The translations under genes were made by a program, and so were the position numbers. Shown here piece by piece: positions 15,796 through 24,452 of a stretch of 60,742 nucleotides of DNA (positions within the stretch are counted from its first letter, which is position 1; each line of letters begins with the position of its first letter). A model generated the notes under the pieces. That model worked only from the letters and a program-made list of their open reading frames with translations. It made no database searches and was not told the DNA's origin. This DNA is from Streptomyces sp. CB02009 (GTDB lineage: Bacteria > Actinomycetota > Actinomycetes > Streptomycetales > Streptomycetaceae), in the NCBI RefSeq assembly GCF_001905825.1, contig NZ_LIVV01000017.1, positions 1 to 60,742 of the forward strand, written 5' to 3'.

Positions 15796-16137
15796 ATGGC
15801 CAGGCGGACCTACACCTGCGGACTCGACGCTGCCATCGCCGTGATGGGCGGCAAATGGAAGGGGCTGATCCTCTTCTCGCTGGGTGATGGACCTCTGCGG
15901 TTCGGGGAGTTACGGCGGACGGTGGCCGGCATCAGCGAGCGGATGCTGATCCTCCAGCTCCGCGAGATGGAGGCCAGTGGACTGGTGCACCGCGAGGTCC
16001 ACCAGCAGGTCCCACCCAAGGTGGAGTACTCCCTCACCAGGTTCGGCGACTCCCTCAACAATGCGATGGGGCCGCTCGGCAAGTGGGGCGAGGAACACCT
16101 GGAGCGCATCGAGGCGATCTCCCGGGACCCGGACTAA
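15796..16137 (+). CDS. HxlR-family transcriptional regulator
   Basis: A 113-residue winged-helix protein. The family signature is clear: a conserved cysteine near the N-terminus (YTCGLDAAIAVMGGKWKGLI), then the recognition helix region ISERMLILQLREMEASGLV and the wing PPKVEYSLTRFG. HxlR proteins commonly sense aldehydes, quinones or redox state, often through that cysteine, and regulate an adjacent oxidoreductase; the divergent imine-reductase-type gene fits. The ATG at 15796 follows AGGGGGA. Its TAA stop codon lies inside the left inverted repeat of the IS5 element, so the original C-terminus may have been slightly different. Confidence 0.87.
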   Translation: MARRTYTCGLDAAIAVMGGKWKGLILFSLGDGPLRFGELRRTVAGISERMLILQLREMEASGLVHREVHQQVPPKVEYSLTRFGDSLNNAMGPLGKWGEEHLERIEAISRDPD

Positions 16138-16177
16138 GACGTGGTTTCTTATGGCGTGATCGTTCATTGATCCGTGC

Positions 16178-16994
16178 GTGGCGGATCTCGTGGAGCGACT
16201 GGTGCCAGACGAGTTGTGGGCGCTGTTCCGGCGAGTGGTGCCACCGACCGAGGTGATACGTCCGCAGGGCGGTGGCCGACGCAGGGCCGGTGACCGCGAA
16301 GCTCTGGCGGCGATCATCTTCGTGGCAACGTCGGGCTGCACCTGGCGGCAGTTGCCGCCGGTGTTCGGCCCGGCCTGGCCCACGGTCTACCGCCGGTTCG
16401 CCCAGTGGAGCCGGGACCGGGTCTGGGCGAGGCTCTACCGCGTGATCCTTGACGAACTCCGAGCGCGGGGCGAGCTGGGCTGGTCGCGGTGCGCGATCGA
16501 CTCGGTCAGTCTGCGGGCGGCAAAAGGGGGCCGCTGACGGGACCGAATCCGACCGACCGCGGCAAGCTGGGATCGAAGATTCATCTGATCTGCGTCCGGA
16601 ACGGACTGCCGCTGTCGTGCATCTCCGGCGCGAACATGCACGACAGTCTGGGTCTGGAGCCGCTTGTGCGCGGCATCCCACCGATCCGGTCCCGCCGTGG
16701 TCCCCGGCGTCGGAGGCCGGCGAAGCTGCATGCGGACAAGGGCTATGACTACGACCACCTGCCCCGATGGCTTCGCGAGCGCGGTATCGCCATCCCATTG
16801 CCCGCAAGGGTGTCGAGTCCTCGCAGCGGCTGGGCCGGCATCGGTGGGTGATCGAGAGAACCGTTTCCTGGCTGGCCGGCTGCCGACGACTTCACCGTCG
16901 CTACGAACGCAAGGCCGAACACTTCCTCGCCTTCGTCGGCGTAGCCGCAGCCCTCATCGGCTACCGCCGACTGGCGGCTCTGCTCACGGCCTGA
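16178..16994 (+). pseudogene. IS5-family transposase in three frames
   Basis: The first frame (16178-16537) gives the N-terminal IS5 domain ending with IDSVSLRAAKGG. The middle (LTGPNPTDRGKLGSKIHLIC to LRERGI) continues one base back, which a -1 shift at the CAAAAGGGGG run near 16521-16530 would produce. Such programmed shifts are known in IS5 subgroups. The last part (IARKGVESSQRLGRHRWVIE to the stop at 16994) needs a second shift near 16790, with no slippery site, which points to a real lesion. DDE residues are otherwise present. Confidence 0.75.
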
Positions 16995-17340
16995 GCTGGT
17001 TCTGCTGTACGTCGAAGCAGATCAGGCCCGTGGACTCCGCGACGGCCGCCGCGTACGCCGACGCCTCCTCCGCCATGCTCCACCGCATGGGGAAGTAGAT
17101 CAGCGGGCCGCTGGCCGCGCCGATTAGCGGCCCGGTTGACCAGGGCGAGGTGTCCTCCTCGTCCTCGGTGGGGTCGCACCACCGCTCAAGCAACGCGGCC
17201 ACGTAAGCCGCGATGCGCTCGGACGGAGGCTCTTCCACCTCGCTGTCGATGTAGCGGTCGTACAGGTCGTCAAAGACCCGGCCAGCGGTCTTGTCATCAG
17301 CCGGTTTATCGCCTACCCAGACAGCAAGGTCGTAGCTCAT
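16984..17340 (-). CDS. Immunity-like hypothetical protein carried inside the IS
   Basis: A 118-residue acidic protein beginning MSYDLAVWVGDKPADDKTAG, with helices (RIAAYVAALLERW) and strand segments (GPLIYFPMRWSM, LICFDVQQNQLRP). Proteins with this opening and ending are frequent in Streptomyces and occur as orphans like immunity proteins; I know no proven function. Its 3' end overlaps the transposase 3' end by 11 bases (convergent). The start at 17340 is preceded by GAGAGCC only, a weak site. It lies within the IS inverted repeats. Confidence 0.7.
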   Translation of the reverse strand: MSYDLAVWVGDKPADDKTAGRVFDDLYDRYIDSEVEEPPSERIAAYVAALLERWCDPTEDEEDTSPWSTGPLIGAASGPLIYFPMRWSMAEEASAYAAAVAESTGLICFDVQQNQLRP

Positions 17341-17398
17341 GCCAGGAGGCTCTCATGCCGCTCTGACAGCCATGAGAAACGACGTCTTAGACCGTGTC

Positions 17399-17990
17399 CT
17401 ATGTGGTGAGGCAGAGGAGTCGCTTGTAGCAGCAGATGGCTGCGGCCAGGCTGAGAAAGGCTAGGTAGTGGCGGGGAAGACACGCTCATTGCGGTGGTTG
17501 AGCCGGCGGTAGCCGGTCAGCCAGGACATAGTCCGCTCGATCACCCCCCAGCGGCGGCGTCCGAGGCGTTCTGACGACTCGATGCCCTTGCGGGCGATGC
17601 GGACGACGATGCGTTTCCCGCGGAGCCATTTTCGCAGCTCAGGTATGTCGTGGCCCTGTCGGCGTGCAGGCGCCGGGGTTTGATATAGCGGCCACGGTGG
17701 GGGTCGTGTCTCGTTTGGTGACCCAGCACCACGGGCTTCAAGGCCTGGTTGGCGTGGGTGTTGGCGGCCGAGAGGCCGACGAGGAGGGGCAGCCGGTTCG
17801 CGTCCGACAGGACGTGCCTCTTGGAACCCGCTTTGCCCCGGTCCACGGGCTCGGGCCGGTGAGGCCGCCTCCTTTTTCGCCCGGACGTGGGCGGAGTCGA
17901 GGACTGCCCGGGACAGGTCGAGCAGGCCGGCATCGTCGAGGCGGTGCAGGATCTCCTCGTGCAGCCGACCCCACACCCCGGCCCTGGACC
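17399..17990 (-). pseudogene. IS5-family transposase remnant, frameshifted
   Basis: Minus-strand pieces in three frames add up to the C-terminal two thirds of an IS5 transposase: LHEEILHRLDDAGLLDLSRA with DSAHVRAKK, then VDRGKAGSKRHVLSDANRLP, then VRIARKGIESSERLGRRRWG and VIERTMSWLTGYRRLNHRNE, and last HYLAFLSLAAAICCYKRLLC. The N-terminal domain is missing beyond about 17990. It abuts the right end of the passenger-bearing element. Confidence 0.75.
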
Positions 17991-18134
17991 AGATCAGGCC
18001 TCCTGTTGCGCGTCAACTTCGACACCCACGGCCGCGCAGGAGGCTCTGTCTGCATGCATGCACGGGCCGCAGATCCCCCAGCCGGGTGACGGGCGCCAAG
18101 TCGCGGATCTCCAAGCTCGGCAGCAGGCTTCCTG

Positions 18135-18809
18135 CTATCGGTCCAGGTCGCAGGCAGTCTCGGCGGCTACGAGCCACCCGAGGTACCAACTGGCGAAGTC
18201 CGAGGGGGAGCCGTCGGTCTCGGGCATCGGATGAAGATCCGTGCCGCTGCTGCGATCGTCACGCCACATTCGGCCGCGTTCCGGTCCGGTGACGACCAGC
18301 CAGACCGCCCTCCCGCAGCCCTCATCACACAGGCAAAGTGCCCCGGCTGTGCGGCGCGGATCGTACTGCACCTCGCCCAGACGCTCCTCCCACGCCTCAA
18401 ACGCCGCGTCGAGATCGGCGAGGTCGTCGAAGTCGTCCTGCAACGGCCGCTCAGCCAGGATCGCGACCGCTGCCTCCGGGTCCGCCCCTCCCGGAAACGG
18501 CTCCGCGAACATTCCTGGCTCGGCCTCCTCAATGAGTTCTCCGACCCAGCGCCAGCCCGCAGAACCGCCGCGCCGCACCGGGAAAATGCCGTACGCCGGA
18601 CCGGCCCCGCCAGCTCCGACACGCAGAAGGAACGAGCGATAGTCCTCGGGCAGATCAACGTCGAGCCACACCTCGAGGTCGGCCACCTCGGCAGCGGTTA
18701 GAGGGGCATCGAGCTCAAAGCCGTGCGCCCCCGCCCCGAACACTTTGCCGCTGCCCGGCACGGCAGCCAGAGCCAGAACCCGATCACGCACCCCGGTCCA
18801 GTCGGCCAT
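18135..18809 (-). CDS. SMI1/KNR4 (SUKH) family protein
   Basis: A 224-residue acidic protein. The segment PLTAAEVADLEVWLDVDLPE, followed by DYRSFLLRVGAGGAGPAYG, is the N-terminal signature of the SMI1/KNR4 (SUKH) superfamily. The later parts (GALCLCDEGCGRAVWLVVTG, then GRMWRDDRSSGTDL) are its typical second half. Bacterial SUKH proteins are mostly immunity proteins against nuclease or deaminase toxins. No toxin gene is adjacent. The start at 18809 was chosen at MADWTG; MGTM three codons earlier is equivalent. Confidence 0.82.
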   Translation of the reverse strand: MADWTGVRDRVLALAAVPGSGKVFGAGAHGFELDAPLTAAEVADLEVWLDVDLPEDYRSFLLRVGAGGAGPAYGIFPVRRGGSAGWRWVGELIEEAEPGMFAEPFPGGADPEAAVAILAERPLQDDFDDLADLDAAFEAWEERLGEVQYDPRRTAGALCLCDEGCGRAVWLVVTGPERGRMWRDDRSSGTDLHPMPETDGSPSDFASWYLGWLVAAETACDLDR

Positions 18810-19009
18810 GGTGCCCAACCCTACCGGCCGCCGCCGGCGCTCGACCTTCGAGGGTCGGCGACACCGACGACCGGTGGCCCCACCGCCAAACCCATCAAGG
18901 CCAGGGGATCACCCGACCGGTTCGGCGGCCTCGAACTCGCGACCATCAAGATCGGAACGACAACAGCCACTTACACGTCATCTCGAATGGCTCGGTAGGG
19001 TTCGGGCTC

Positions 19010-19115
19010 GTGGTGGGGATCGTTGAGCGGTTGGTGCCGGAGGCTCCTTCGCGGCCCCGGGACGGTGGCCGACGCCGGCATGGTGACCGGGAGGTGCTGC
19101 CCGTGATCATGTACT
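19010..19115 (+). pseudogene. IS5 transposase N-terminal scrap
   Basis: VGIVERLVPEAPSRPRDGGR resembles the start of the transposase at 16178 (ADLVERLVP, then RPQGGGRRRAGDREALAAII), with an internal deletion. It ends where the next minus-strand gene begins. Confidence 0.5.
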
Positions 19116-19366
19116 CACACATCGCTGTTGTAGCGTGTCGCCTCAGAGGCAAGATCGTTCCGCTCGTAGTTGGCCAGGGCGAGACCCAACGCGAAGAAGG
19201 TGGGCGCCCATTCGCCCACGAAGATTCCCCATCGGTCCGCCCTCTCCAGGTTCTCTTGCTTGTTGGAGGCGACCCATGAAAAGAGGGACAGCCCGATCGA
19301 GCCCACCGCAGCAAGGTAGGCGTGCTCACTCTTGATCCCAGCGTCGTGGAGCTTCTTGACGATCAT
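19115..19366 (-). CDS. Small membrane protein, unknown function
   Basis: An 83-residue protein with a hydrophobic segment (YLAAVGSIGLSLFSWVAS), a charged linker (NKQENLERADRWG) and a second hydrophobic segment (FVGEWAPTFFALGLALANYE). It would form a helical hairpin in the membrane. The ATG at 19366 follows AGGAGG. The final residues may be altered by the junction with the IS scrap. Related small proteins occur in Streptomyces genomes without known function. Confidence 0.6.
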   Translation of the reverse strand: MIVKKLHDAGIKSEHAYLAAVGSIGLSLFSWVASNKQENLERADRWGIFVGEWAPTFFALGLALANYERNDLASEATRYNSDV

Positions 19367-19580
19367 CAGTCCTCCTGTGGGTTTTGGACTTTCTCCAAGC
19401 ACTTCGCGCCTCTGGCGACTCTTGGATTCAATTTCTTCTGCCGAAGCCAGCACCCCTCGACTTGAAGGCCGACCGGGTACCTGCGGACAGACGGGTCACA
19501 TATCCACGGCTCGGAATGGTCGGCACATTCGCGGCCAAGGATGCGGTGATCATCTTCTAGACCTCCGCAAGGGGAGAACA

Positions 19581-20150
19581 TCATGCCCGTTCGGACAGAA
19601 TGCAGGAGAGCGAACGCAGCGCCCTTCTGGTGTGACTTTTTACCGTGCCGAGAGGAAGTCCCAGACGCCTTGCGATCTCGGGCTGAGTGAGTCCCACGTA
19701 ATACGCGAGGAAGAGAACCTCGCGGCGTTCGAGTGGCAGGGCGGCCATCTGGCCGACGAGGCCGAGGCGTTCGAACGCACGCGCGCAGCCGTCGGGGCTC
19801 TCCGGGGCAGGCCCTCGGTCCAGACGACGCAACCCCTCGTAACGGCGCACCACCGCATTCGACGAATCGACCGCTTTGTGAGCCGTGATGCCTCGCAGCC
19901 ACGGACCGAGGCTCCCCCGCCGCGGGCAGTACCTTCCGGAATGCAACCAGACTTCCACGAAGACCTGTTGGGCGACATCCTCGGCGTCATGGATATCGAT
20001 GCAACGGCGTCGGGCCCAGCGCAGCACATGGGGATACCAGTCAAAGTAGATCGCGTCGAAATCCTCACGCGCAACGTCGCCGTGCGGCGGTTCGCCGTCT
20101 GTCCGATCCGGGCAGTTGGCACAGGAAGGCACGTGGGATTTCTGGGGCAC
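19581..20150 (-). CDS. ECF-type RNA polymerase sigma factor
   Basis: A 189-residue sigma-70-family factor. Region 2 is visible as DIHDAEDVAQQVFVEVWLHS and PWLRGITAHKAVD. Region 4 is visible as ALPLERREVLFLAYYVGLTQ, PEIARRLGLPLGTVKSHTRR and ALRSL. I prefer the GTG at 20150 because GGAG lies 8 bases upstream; other GTGs are possible. The N-terminus has a CANC motif before region 2. No anti-sigma gene is adjacent; the same region 4 type occurs in the sortase operon sigma factor at 25208. Confidence 0.85.
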   Translation of the reverse strand: MPQKSHVPSCANCPDRTDGEPPHGDVAREDFDAIYFDWYPHVLRWARRRCIDIHDAEDVAQQVFVEVWLHSGRYCPRRGSLGPWLRGITAHKAVDSSNAVVRRYEGLRRLDRGPAPESPDGCARAFERLGLVGQMAALPLERREVLFLAYYVGLTQPEIARRLGLPLGTVKSHTRRALRSLSCILSERA

Positions 20151-21113
20151 CAGTCGTCTCCGGACAGACCCGGGGAAAGGGACGGGGCCGCGATGCTGGC
20201 GGCCGTATCGGGTCCCTCGGGACGAGGCCGCAGCGGAGTGATGCCCACGGCCCCAGCGGAACACAAGGACCCAACGTTCGCCATTCACGCGGGCCACCCG
20301 TGAAGTACGACGCCGGAGAAACCGCCCTTGCGAAGCCCGCGGTCCTTTCGGCGGTCCGGCCCTGGAGCGACGCCTGGGCATGACGGGTCGCTGCCACAGG
20401 AAGGCTACATACCGCCTGCGCCCTCACGCCGGCGACGATCAACCACAACCTGACCGTGGTCAGCACTGGCGCTGGTCGGAGACATATCGAAGCAGGTGGC
20501 AGCCCTCACCCGAGCACAAGGGCAATGCAGAGAGCCCTGCAGACCGGCATTCGGGGTCGACTACCGGCTCTTTGCCCAGTTCCCGATGGTCGCCCCCAGG
20601 GTCCACAGGATCAATGAAGGTACGACTTCGGACGCGCCTTCGTCATCGACTCCGCCCTCCACATGGCCAAGACCGACGACCTGATGCGTCGCCATCAAGA
20701 TCACGATGTCGTGCGCGGGCGGCGATCTCGCCCCCGATCATGATCACTCCGATGGGCATGCTGCGATGCCCGCTGTCGGTGGTGTTGCTGATCAGGACGG
20801 TGCCGACGGCCGCCTGGTCCCGGCCGCACACGGTATGGCCTGGACCGAGGTCGGGGACCTGGAAGAGCCTGCGGGTGATGCCGGACCGTTCGGCAGTGGA
20901 CTCCACACCAGGACGCGCTCCGTCTCTGCGGCAGCGTTGCGCTATTGCCATTGCCCGGCCCGTACGCGTTTGGCAAGATCACCCGGGGCCGGTGACCGTG
21001 TGCGCCGGCCATGGCTGACGACCGGCGGCGCTATGGGCCCCGGGCGCTCCCCCATCCACCGGTTGCCCGCCGACGCGTCGCCGACCGCTCCCCTCGCGCC
21101 GAAAGTTGTGTGC
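20151..21113. other. 960-base region without a convincing gene
   Basis: Long open frames exist on both strands but show no conserved motifs or ribosome sites. A plus-strand patch near 20625-20700 (AFVIDSALHMAKTDDLMRRH, frame broken) and a minus-strand patch near 20720-20860 (AVGTVLISNTTDSGHRSMPI) could be gene relics. I see no RNA gene. Confidence 0.3.
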
Positions 21114-22100
21114 ATGACCTCTCCGAGCAGAACTGCTCCTCGCTTGTCCGCTGTCTCGCACGCCGGAACAGAGCTCGTTCAAGTCCTTGCCCTCACTTCG
21201 GGGGAACCCGTGTGGCGTCTGCCCGCCGACGCCTACAAAGCGGAGGCCGCCCAGCGGCAGTACCGTCCTGAGTGGACCTGGGCCGCCTGGAGCCCGGACG
21301 GTCGGGTGCTGGCCCGTGCTCTGTGGTGGGGGCAGAGCGACAGCGCCCTCCCGATCGCGCTCGACTGCTTGGCGATAGCGGACGACGTACCTGCTGCGGA
21401 GAAGGCCGCCTTGGGCGCCATGCTCCTGGACGCGGGGCATCAGGCCTTCCGCGACGTGGGCGCCCAGGCCCCGCCGCTGTACAACCTCATGCGGCTGCCC
21501 GGCGCGTGGCGGGACGATCCTGAGTACGTCGCCGCCGTGTCCTGGCGCCAGGAAGCCGCCCGCCGGGCCGGACTGACCGTCGAGGTGGAGCGCCTGCAGT
21601 TCGAGTGGACGCCCCAGGTGCCGCTGCCCGCCGCATCGGAGCGGCTGGTGTTCTCCCCGGAACCCGACGACGACGTCTTCCTTGCCGCGATGCTGCGCGT
21701 CGCGGAGGGCACGCTCGACGCTCACACCCTGGAAGGCGAGGCAGCTCGTGGCCGTGAGGCCACCGCACGCGAGAGCCTGCAGTTCTATCTCGACCGGCCC
21801 GGCAAGCGGGAATGGTGGCGTCTCGCGCACACTGCGGACGGCACCCTGGCCGGCCTCGCGATCCCGTCGGCTACCCCGTACAACCGCAACGTAGGCTACC
21901 TCGGCGTCGCGCCAGAACTACGCGGTCGCGGCTACGTGTCCGAGATCCTCGCAGCCATCACCCGCTTCCAGGCCGCGGACGGTGCCGAACGCATCACCGC
22001 CACAACCGACCTCGGCAACCAACCCATGGCAGCGGCATTCACCCGCGCCGGATACCGCAACACGGAAACCCGGCTCATCTTCTCCGCACCGACGCACTAG
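21114..22100 (+). CDS. GNAT-family N-acetyltransferase
   Basis: A 328-residue protein with a C-terminal GNAT domain (about residues 180-325). The acetyl-CoA binding stretch appears as VGYLGVAPELRGRGYVSEIL, followed by ATTDLGNQPMAAAFTRAGYR. The N-terminal half (WAAWSPDGRVLARALWWGQS and on) resembles the extra domain of bifunctional-looking Streptomyces GNATs. The substrate is unknown. The ATG at 21114 lacks a strong ribosome site. Confidence 0.8.
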   Translation: MTSPSRTAPRLSAVSHAGTELVQVLALTSGEPVWRLPADAYKAEAAQRQYRPEWTWAAWSPDGRVLARALWWGQSDSALPIALDCLAIADDVPAAEKAALGAMLLDAGHQAFRDVGAQAPPLYNLMRLPGAWRDDPEYVAAVSWRQEAARRAGLTVEVERLQFEWTPQVPLPAASERLVFSPEPDDDVFLAAMLRVAEGTLDAHTLEGEAARGREATARESLQFYLDRPGKREWWRLAHTADGTLAGLAIPSATPYNRNVGYLGVAPELRGRGYVSEILAAITRFQAADGAERITATTDLGNQPMAAAFTRAGYRNTETRLIFSAPTH

Positions 22101-22260
22101 TGAGGCAGTGAGGCGGAATCGCCACCCGGTGGGTCTTTGACGACAACGCCTCGCACCAGCGGGTGCTGCGGCGGTGTCGTCGTGGGGTAGCAGCGGAGTG
22201 TGTGTTGAGGAGGGAGAGGGCGATCAGGCTGGGAATGAGGACCAGGAGGCAGAAGGTCAT
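22075..22260 (-). CDS. Short membrane peptide coupled to a STAS gene
   Basis: A 61-residue peptide with one hydrophobic helix (FCLLVLIPSLIALSLL) and a basic tail. Its ATG at 22260 overlaps the stop codon of the STAS gene (ATGA), suggesting translational coupling. Its 3' end overlaps the convergent GNAT gene by 26 bases. It may be spurious beyond the hydrophobic part. Confidence 0.35.
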   Translation of the reverse strand: MTFCLLVLIPSLIALSLLNTHSAATPRRHRRSTRWCEALSSKTHRVAIPPHCLTSASVRRR

Positions 22261-22685
22261 GCCTGCCTCCCGGCCAGCCCCTTCCCTGCGTCCGCGCGTC
22301 TGCCGGTGGTTGGCGGAGGTCCCCAGGCCGCGGCCCGCAGTCGCTCCATCGCGGGTGTCACCCCGGTCAGCCGCAGGCGGCGGCCGTGCCCGGTCCAGCC
22401 GCGCAGGATCCGCAGCAGTGCGGAGTCGGCGAAGGTGACCAGGGAGGTGTCCAGGCCGAGGCGGCGGTAGCCGATCCTCCGCGCTGCGGTCAGCAGCAGT
22501 CGAAGCGAACCGGCGCTGCAGTGGTCGACCTCACCGCGCAGCGCGATCCGCACCGTCCCCCCGGCGGAGGCGGCGAAGGAATGGACGCTTATGCCGTGCG
22601 GCGCGGCGTCCGCGCTTCCCTCGCACCGGGTCAGGCCGGAGGCGGAGGGCGTGGACAGTATCGGAGGGTTGCTCGTGTTGGTCAC
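22257..22685 (-). CDS. STAS-domain anti-sigma factor antagonist
   Basis: A 142-residue STAS protein: strands VRIALRGEVDHCSAGSLRLL and GLDTSLVTFADSALLRILR, where the Asp-Ser of the phosphorylation motif is retained (ADSALL), then RLRLTGVTPAMERLRAAA. The start is a GTG with GAGGGGG just upstream. The first 30 residues are a disordered extension. No anti-sigma kinase gene is adjacent. It is an orphan antagonist that may cross-talk with kinases elsewhere in the genome. Confidence 0.8.
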   Translation of the reverse strand: MTNTSNPPILSTPSASGLTRCEGSADAAPHGISVHSFAASAGGTVRIALRGEVDHCSAGSLRLLLTAARRIGYRRLGLDTSLVTFADSALLRILRGWTGHGRRLRLTGVTPAMERLRAAAWGPPPTTGRRADAGKGLAGRQA

Positions 22686-22842
22686 GCCCCCTCAACCGGC
22701 CCGCAGTCGTGCCGGATACGTCGGCTCACTCCCTCGTGGTCCTGCTGTCGCACGTATGAGGGGAATCGCCGCCGCTGGTGCATCCGGGGGCTGCGACGGC
22801 GTCGGACGGTGGTACGCGGCATGCACACGGCGGGCAGATGTC

Positions 22843-22953
22843 TCAACCCGTGACGCGGAACAGGCGGGCGGTTCCGGTGAGGTCGAGCAGGGGGTGGAGC
22901 TGGTCCGGTAGGGGGCAGGCGAGGACGGAATGATGGCGGGGGCTGCGCGCCAT
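22843..22953 (-). CDS. 36-residue open frame resembling a STAS tail
   Basis: A short frame with a good ribosome site (AGGAGAG, 6 bases before the ATG at 22953). Its C-terminus LHPLLDLTGTARLFRVTG looks like the final helix of a STAS-type antagonist. It may be a relic or a micro-protein. Confidence 0.3.
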   Translation of the reverse strand: MARSPRHHSVLACPLPDQLHPLLDLTGTARLFRVTG

Positions 22954-23020
22954 GCCGTTCTCTCCTGCGTGAGCGCTTAGGGTTGCGCCTGGCTCCGGGT
23001 GATGACTGTGCCTCCCCGCT

Positions 23021-23064
23021 GCCCGTCCGGTCCCCCGCCTCCCCCCCTGCCGGGGACCGGACGC
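23021..23064 (-). repeat. Interspersed palindromic repeat, copy 2
   Basis: The inverted counterpart of 12104-12146, with arms GTCCGGTCCCC/GGGGACCGGAC and one or two differences in the G-rich centre. Confidence 0.6.
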
Positions 23065-23184
23065 GGATCCGAAACCTGACCCGCCCACGAACCCCCGGCA
23101 GGCAGGCGGGAGTTTCGCCGTCCCTGGGGTCGTGCCTCTTCGCCCGTGCGGGTGGGATCTGCCCGCGGGTACACGTGTACAGGT

Positions 23185-23227
23185 CCTGAGGGGCGTCCAG
23201 CGCCAGGTAGCGGGCAGGACCCGGCCA
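23185..23227 (+). repeat. 43-base direct repeat, copy 1
   Basis: It shares GCCAGGTAGCG and the flanking CCTGAGGGGC and GCAGGACCCGGCCA with 32037-32079, with two mismatches in 43 bases. Both copies lie in non-coding sequence upstream of genes for exported or membrane proteins. Confidence 0.5.
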
Positions 23228-23595
23228 TTCGCTGGGTTCGGCCAGTGGGCGCCACGCTCGTCCTCGCTGTCGTGGCCCTCGGCGCAGAGCCGGCTGGGGG
23301 CGGCGAGCCGCTCCTGCCCAGAGTACGGAGCCCTCGGCGTTGCCCGGAACCTGCTGCTGCGCGCCCCGCTTCCCGGAACTCCACGAGACGCTCCCGTGCC
23401 GTCGGCAGAGCCGCAGACGGCGAAAGGCGGACGGCAGGGTCGATTCACCGAACACCACAGGTCTCCCTCCCGCCCTGTTGCCGAGGCAGCCAAGCGAGCC
23501 GGAACTTGGGTGAAACCGATCGGCACCGGCCGGCGGAATGCCTCCCCACACACAGAGTTCGAGAATTTCTCGACCAGATGATGGGGATGATCACC

Positions 23596-24432
23596 ATGAA
23601 CGCTCGTTCTGCTGGTACGGCTCTCGTGGCCGGCGTCGCCGTCGTGCTGTCCGTCACCGCTGGTGCTCCCGCCGTGGCCGACACACAGCATGCGGATGAA
23701 CAGGCCACGGTGTCGGTGCTGCATGCCGTCCCCGGTCTGACCGTGGACGTGTTCGCGGGCGACAAGGAACTGCTTCCCGACTTCAAGCCGGGCACGCTCA
23801 CCGAACCGCTGAAGCTGGATGCCGGCTCCTACGACATCAAGATCTTCAAGGACGGGGAAGGCCCGAAGGGGACCCCCGCGATCCAGAAGACGGTCGAGGT
23901 TCCGGCCGGAGCCAACGCCACGCTCGTCGCGCACCTGACGGCCGACGGCAAGCCCGCGCTCGACGCGTTCGTCAACGACACCTCCAAGGTTCCCGCCGGC
24001 AAGGCCAGGGTCACCGTCCGCCACGTCGCGGCGGCCCCCGCCGTCGACATCCGCGCCGACGGAACAGTGGTCTTCAAGAACCTGGAGAACCCGAAGGAGG
24101 CCAAGGGCGAGGTCGCTGCGGGCACGGTGTCGGCCGACGTGGCCCTGGCCGGGACCGACACGGTCGCGATCGGCCCGGCCGAGCTGGACCTGGCCGAGGG
24201 CTCCAACACCATCGTCTACGCCTGGGGCAGCGCCGCGGACAAGAACCTCGCGCTCAAGACCCAGAGCATCACCGGCATGCACTCCGCACCCCACGGCGTC
24301 CCCGCCGGCGAGACCGGCCTGGCCGCGGCCGAACACAACCAGAGCATCACCCTGGGTGCCCTGTCCGTCGGCGCTCTGGTAGCCCTCGGCGCCTCCGCCC
24401 ACCTGCTGCGCCGCCGCAACAACGCCGCCTGA
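23596..24432 (+). CDS. DUF4397 surface protein with C-terminal anchor
   Basis: A 278-residue exported protein. A signal peptide (about residues 1-33) precedes two DUF4397-like beta-rich repeats: VSVLHAVPGLTVDVFAGDKE and a second one beginning VTVRHVAAAPAVDIRADGTV. The C-terminus has the canonical sorting-signal layout: PAGETG, a hydrophobic helix (ITLGALSVGALVALGASAHL) and a basic RRRNNAA tail. The next gene is a class F sortase, its likely processing enzyme. The ATG at 23596 is the last of several in-frame ATGs and gives the most compact signal peptide; earlier starts at 23578-23587 are possible. Confidence 0.82.
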   Translation: MNARSAGTALVAGVAVVLSVTAGAPAVADTQHADEQATVSVLHAVPGLTVDVFAGDKELLPDFKPGTLTEPLKLDAGSYDIKIFKDGEGPKGTPAIQKTVEVPAGANATLVAHLTADGKPALDAFVNDTSKVPAGKARVTVRHVAAAPAVDIRADGTVVFKNLENPKEAKGEVAAGTVSADVALAGTDTVAIGPAELDLAEGSNTIVYAWGSAADKNLALKTQSITGMHSAPHGVPAGETGLAAAEHNQSITLGALSVGALVALGASAHLLRRRNNAA

Positions 24433-24452
24433 CCCAACGGATCCCTCAGATC

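Larger units (their letters stand above)
16134..17390. mobile_element. IS5-type element with an internal passenger gene
   Basis: The ends are 22-base inverted repeats (16134-16155 and 17369-17390) identical at 20 positions; the outer part reads CTAAGACGT. Inside are a transposase on the plus strand (16178-16994) and a complete gene on the minus strand (16984-17340) between the transposase stop and the right repeat. In a related remnant at 37300-37379 the same right end (GAAACGACGTCTCAG) directly follows the transposase stop, so the passenger appears to be an acquisition. The left end overlaps the HxlR stop codon. Confidence 0.65.
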
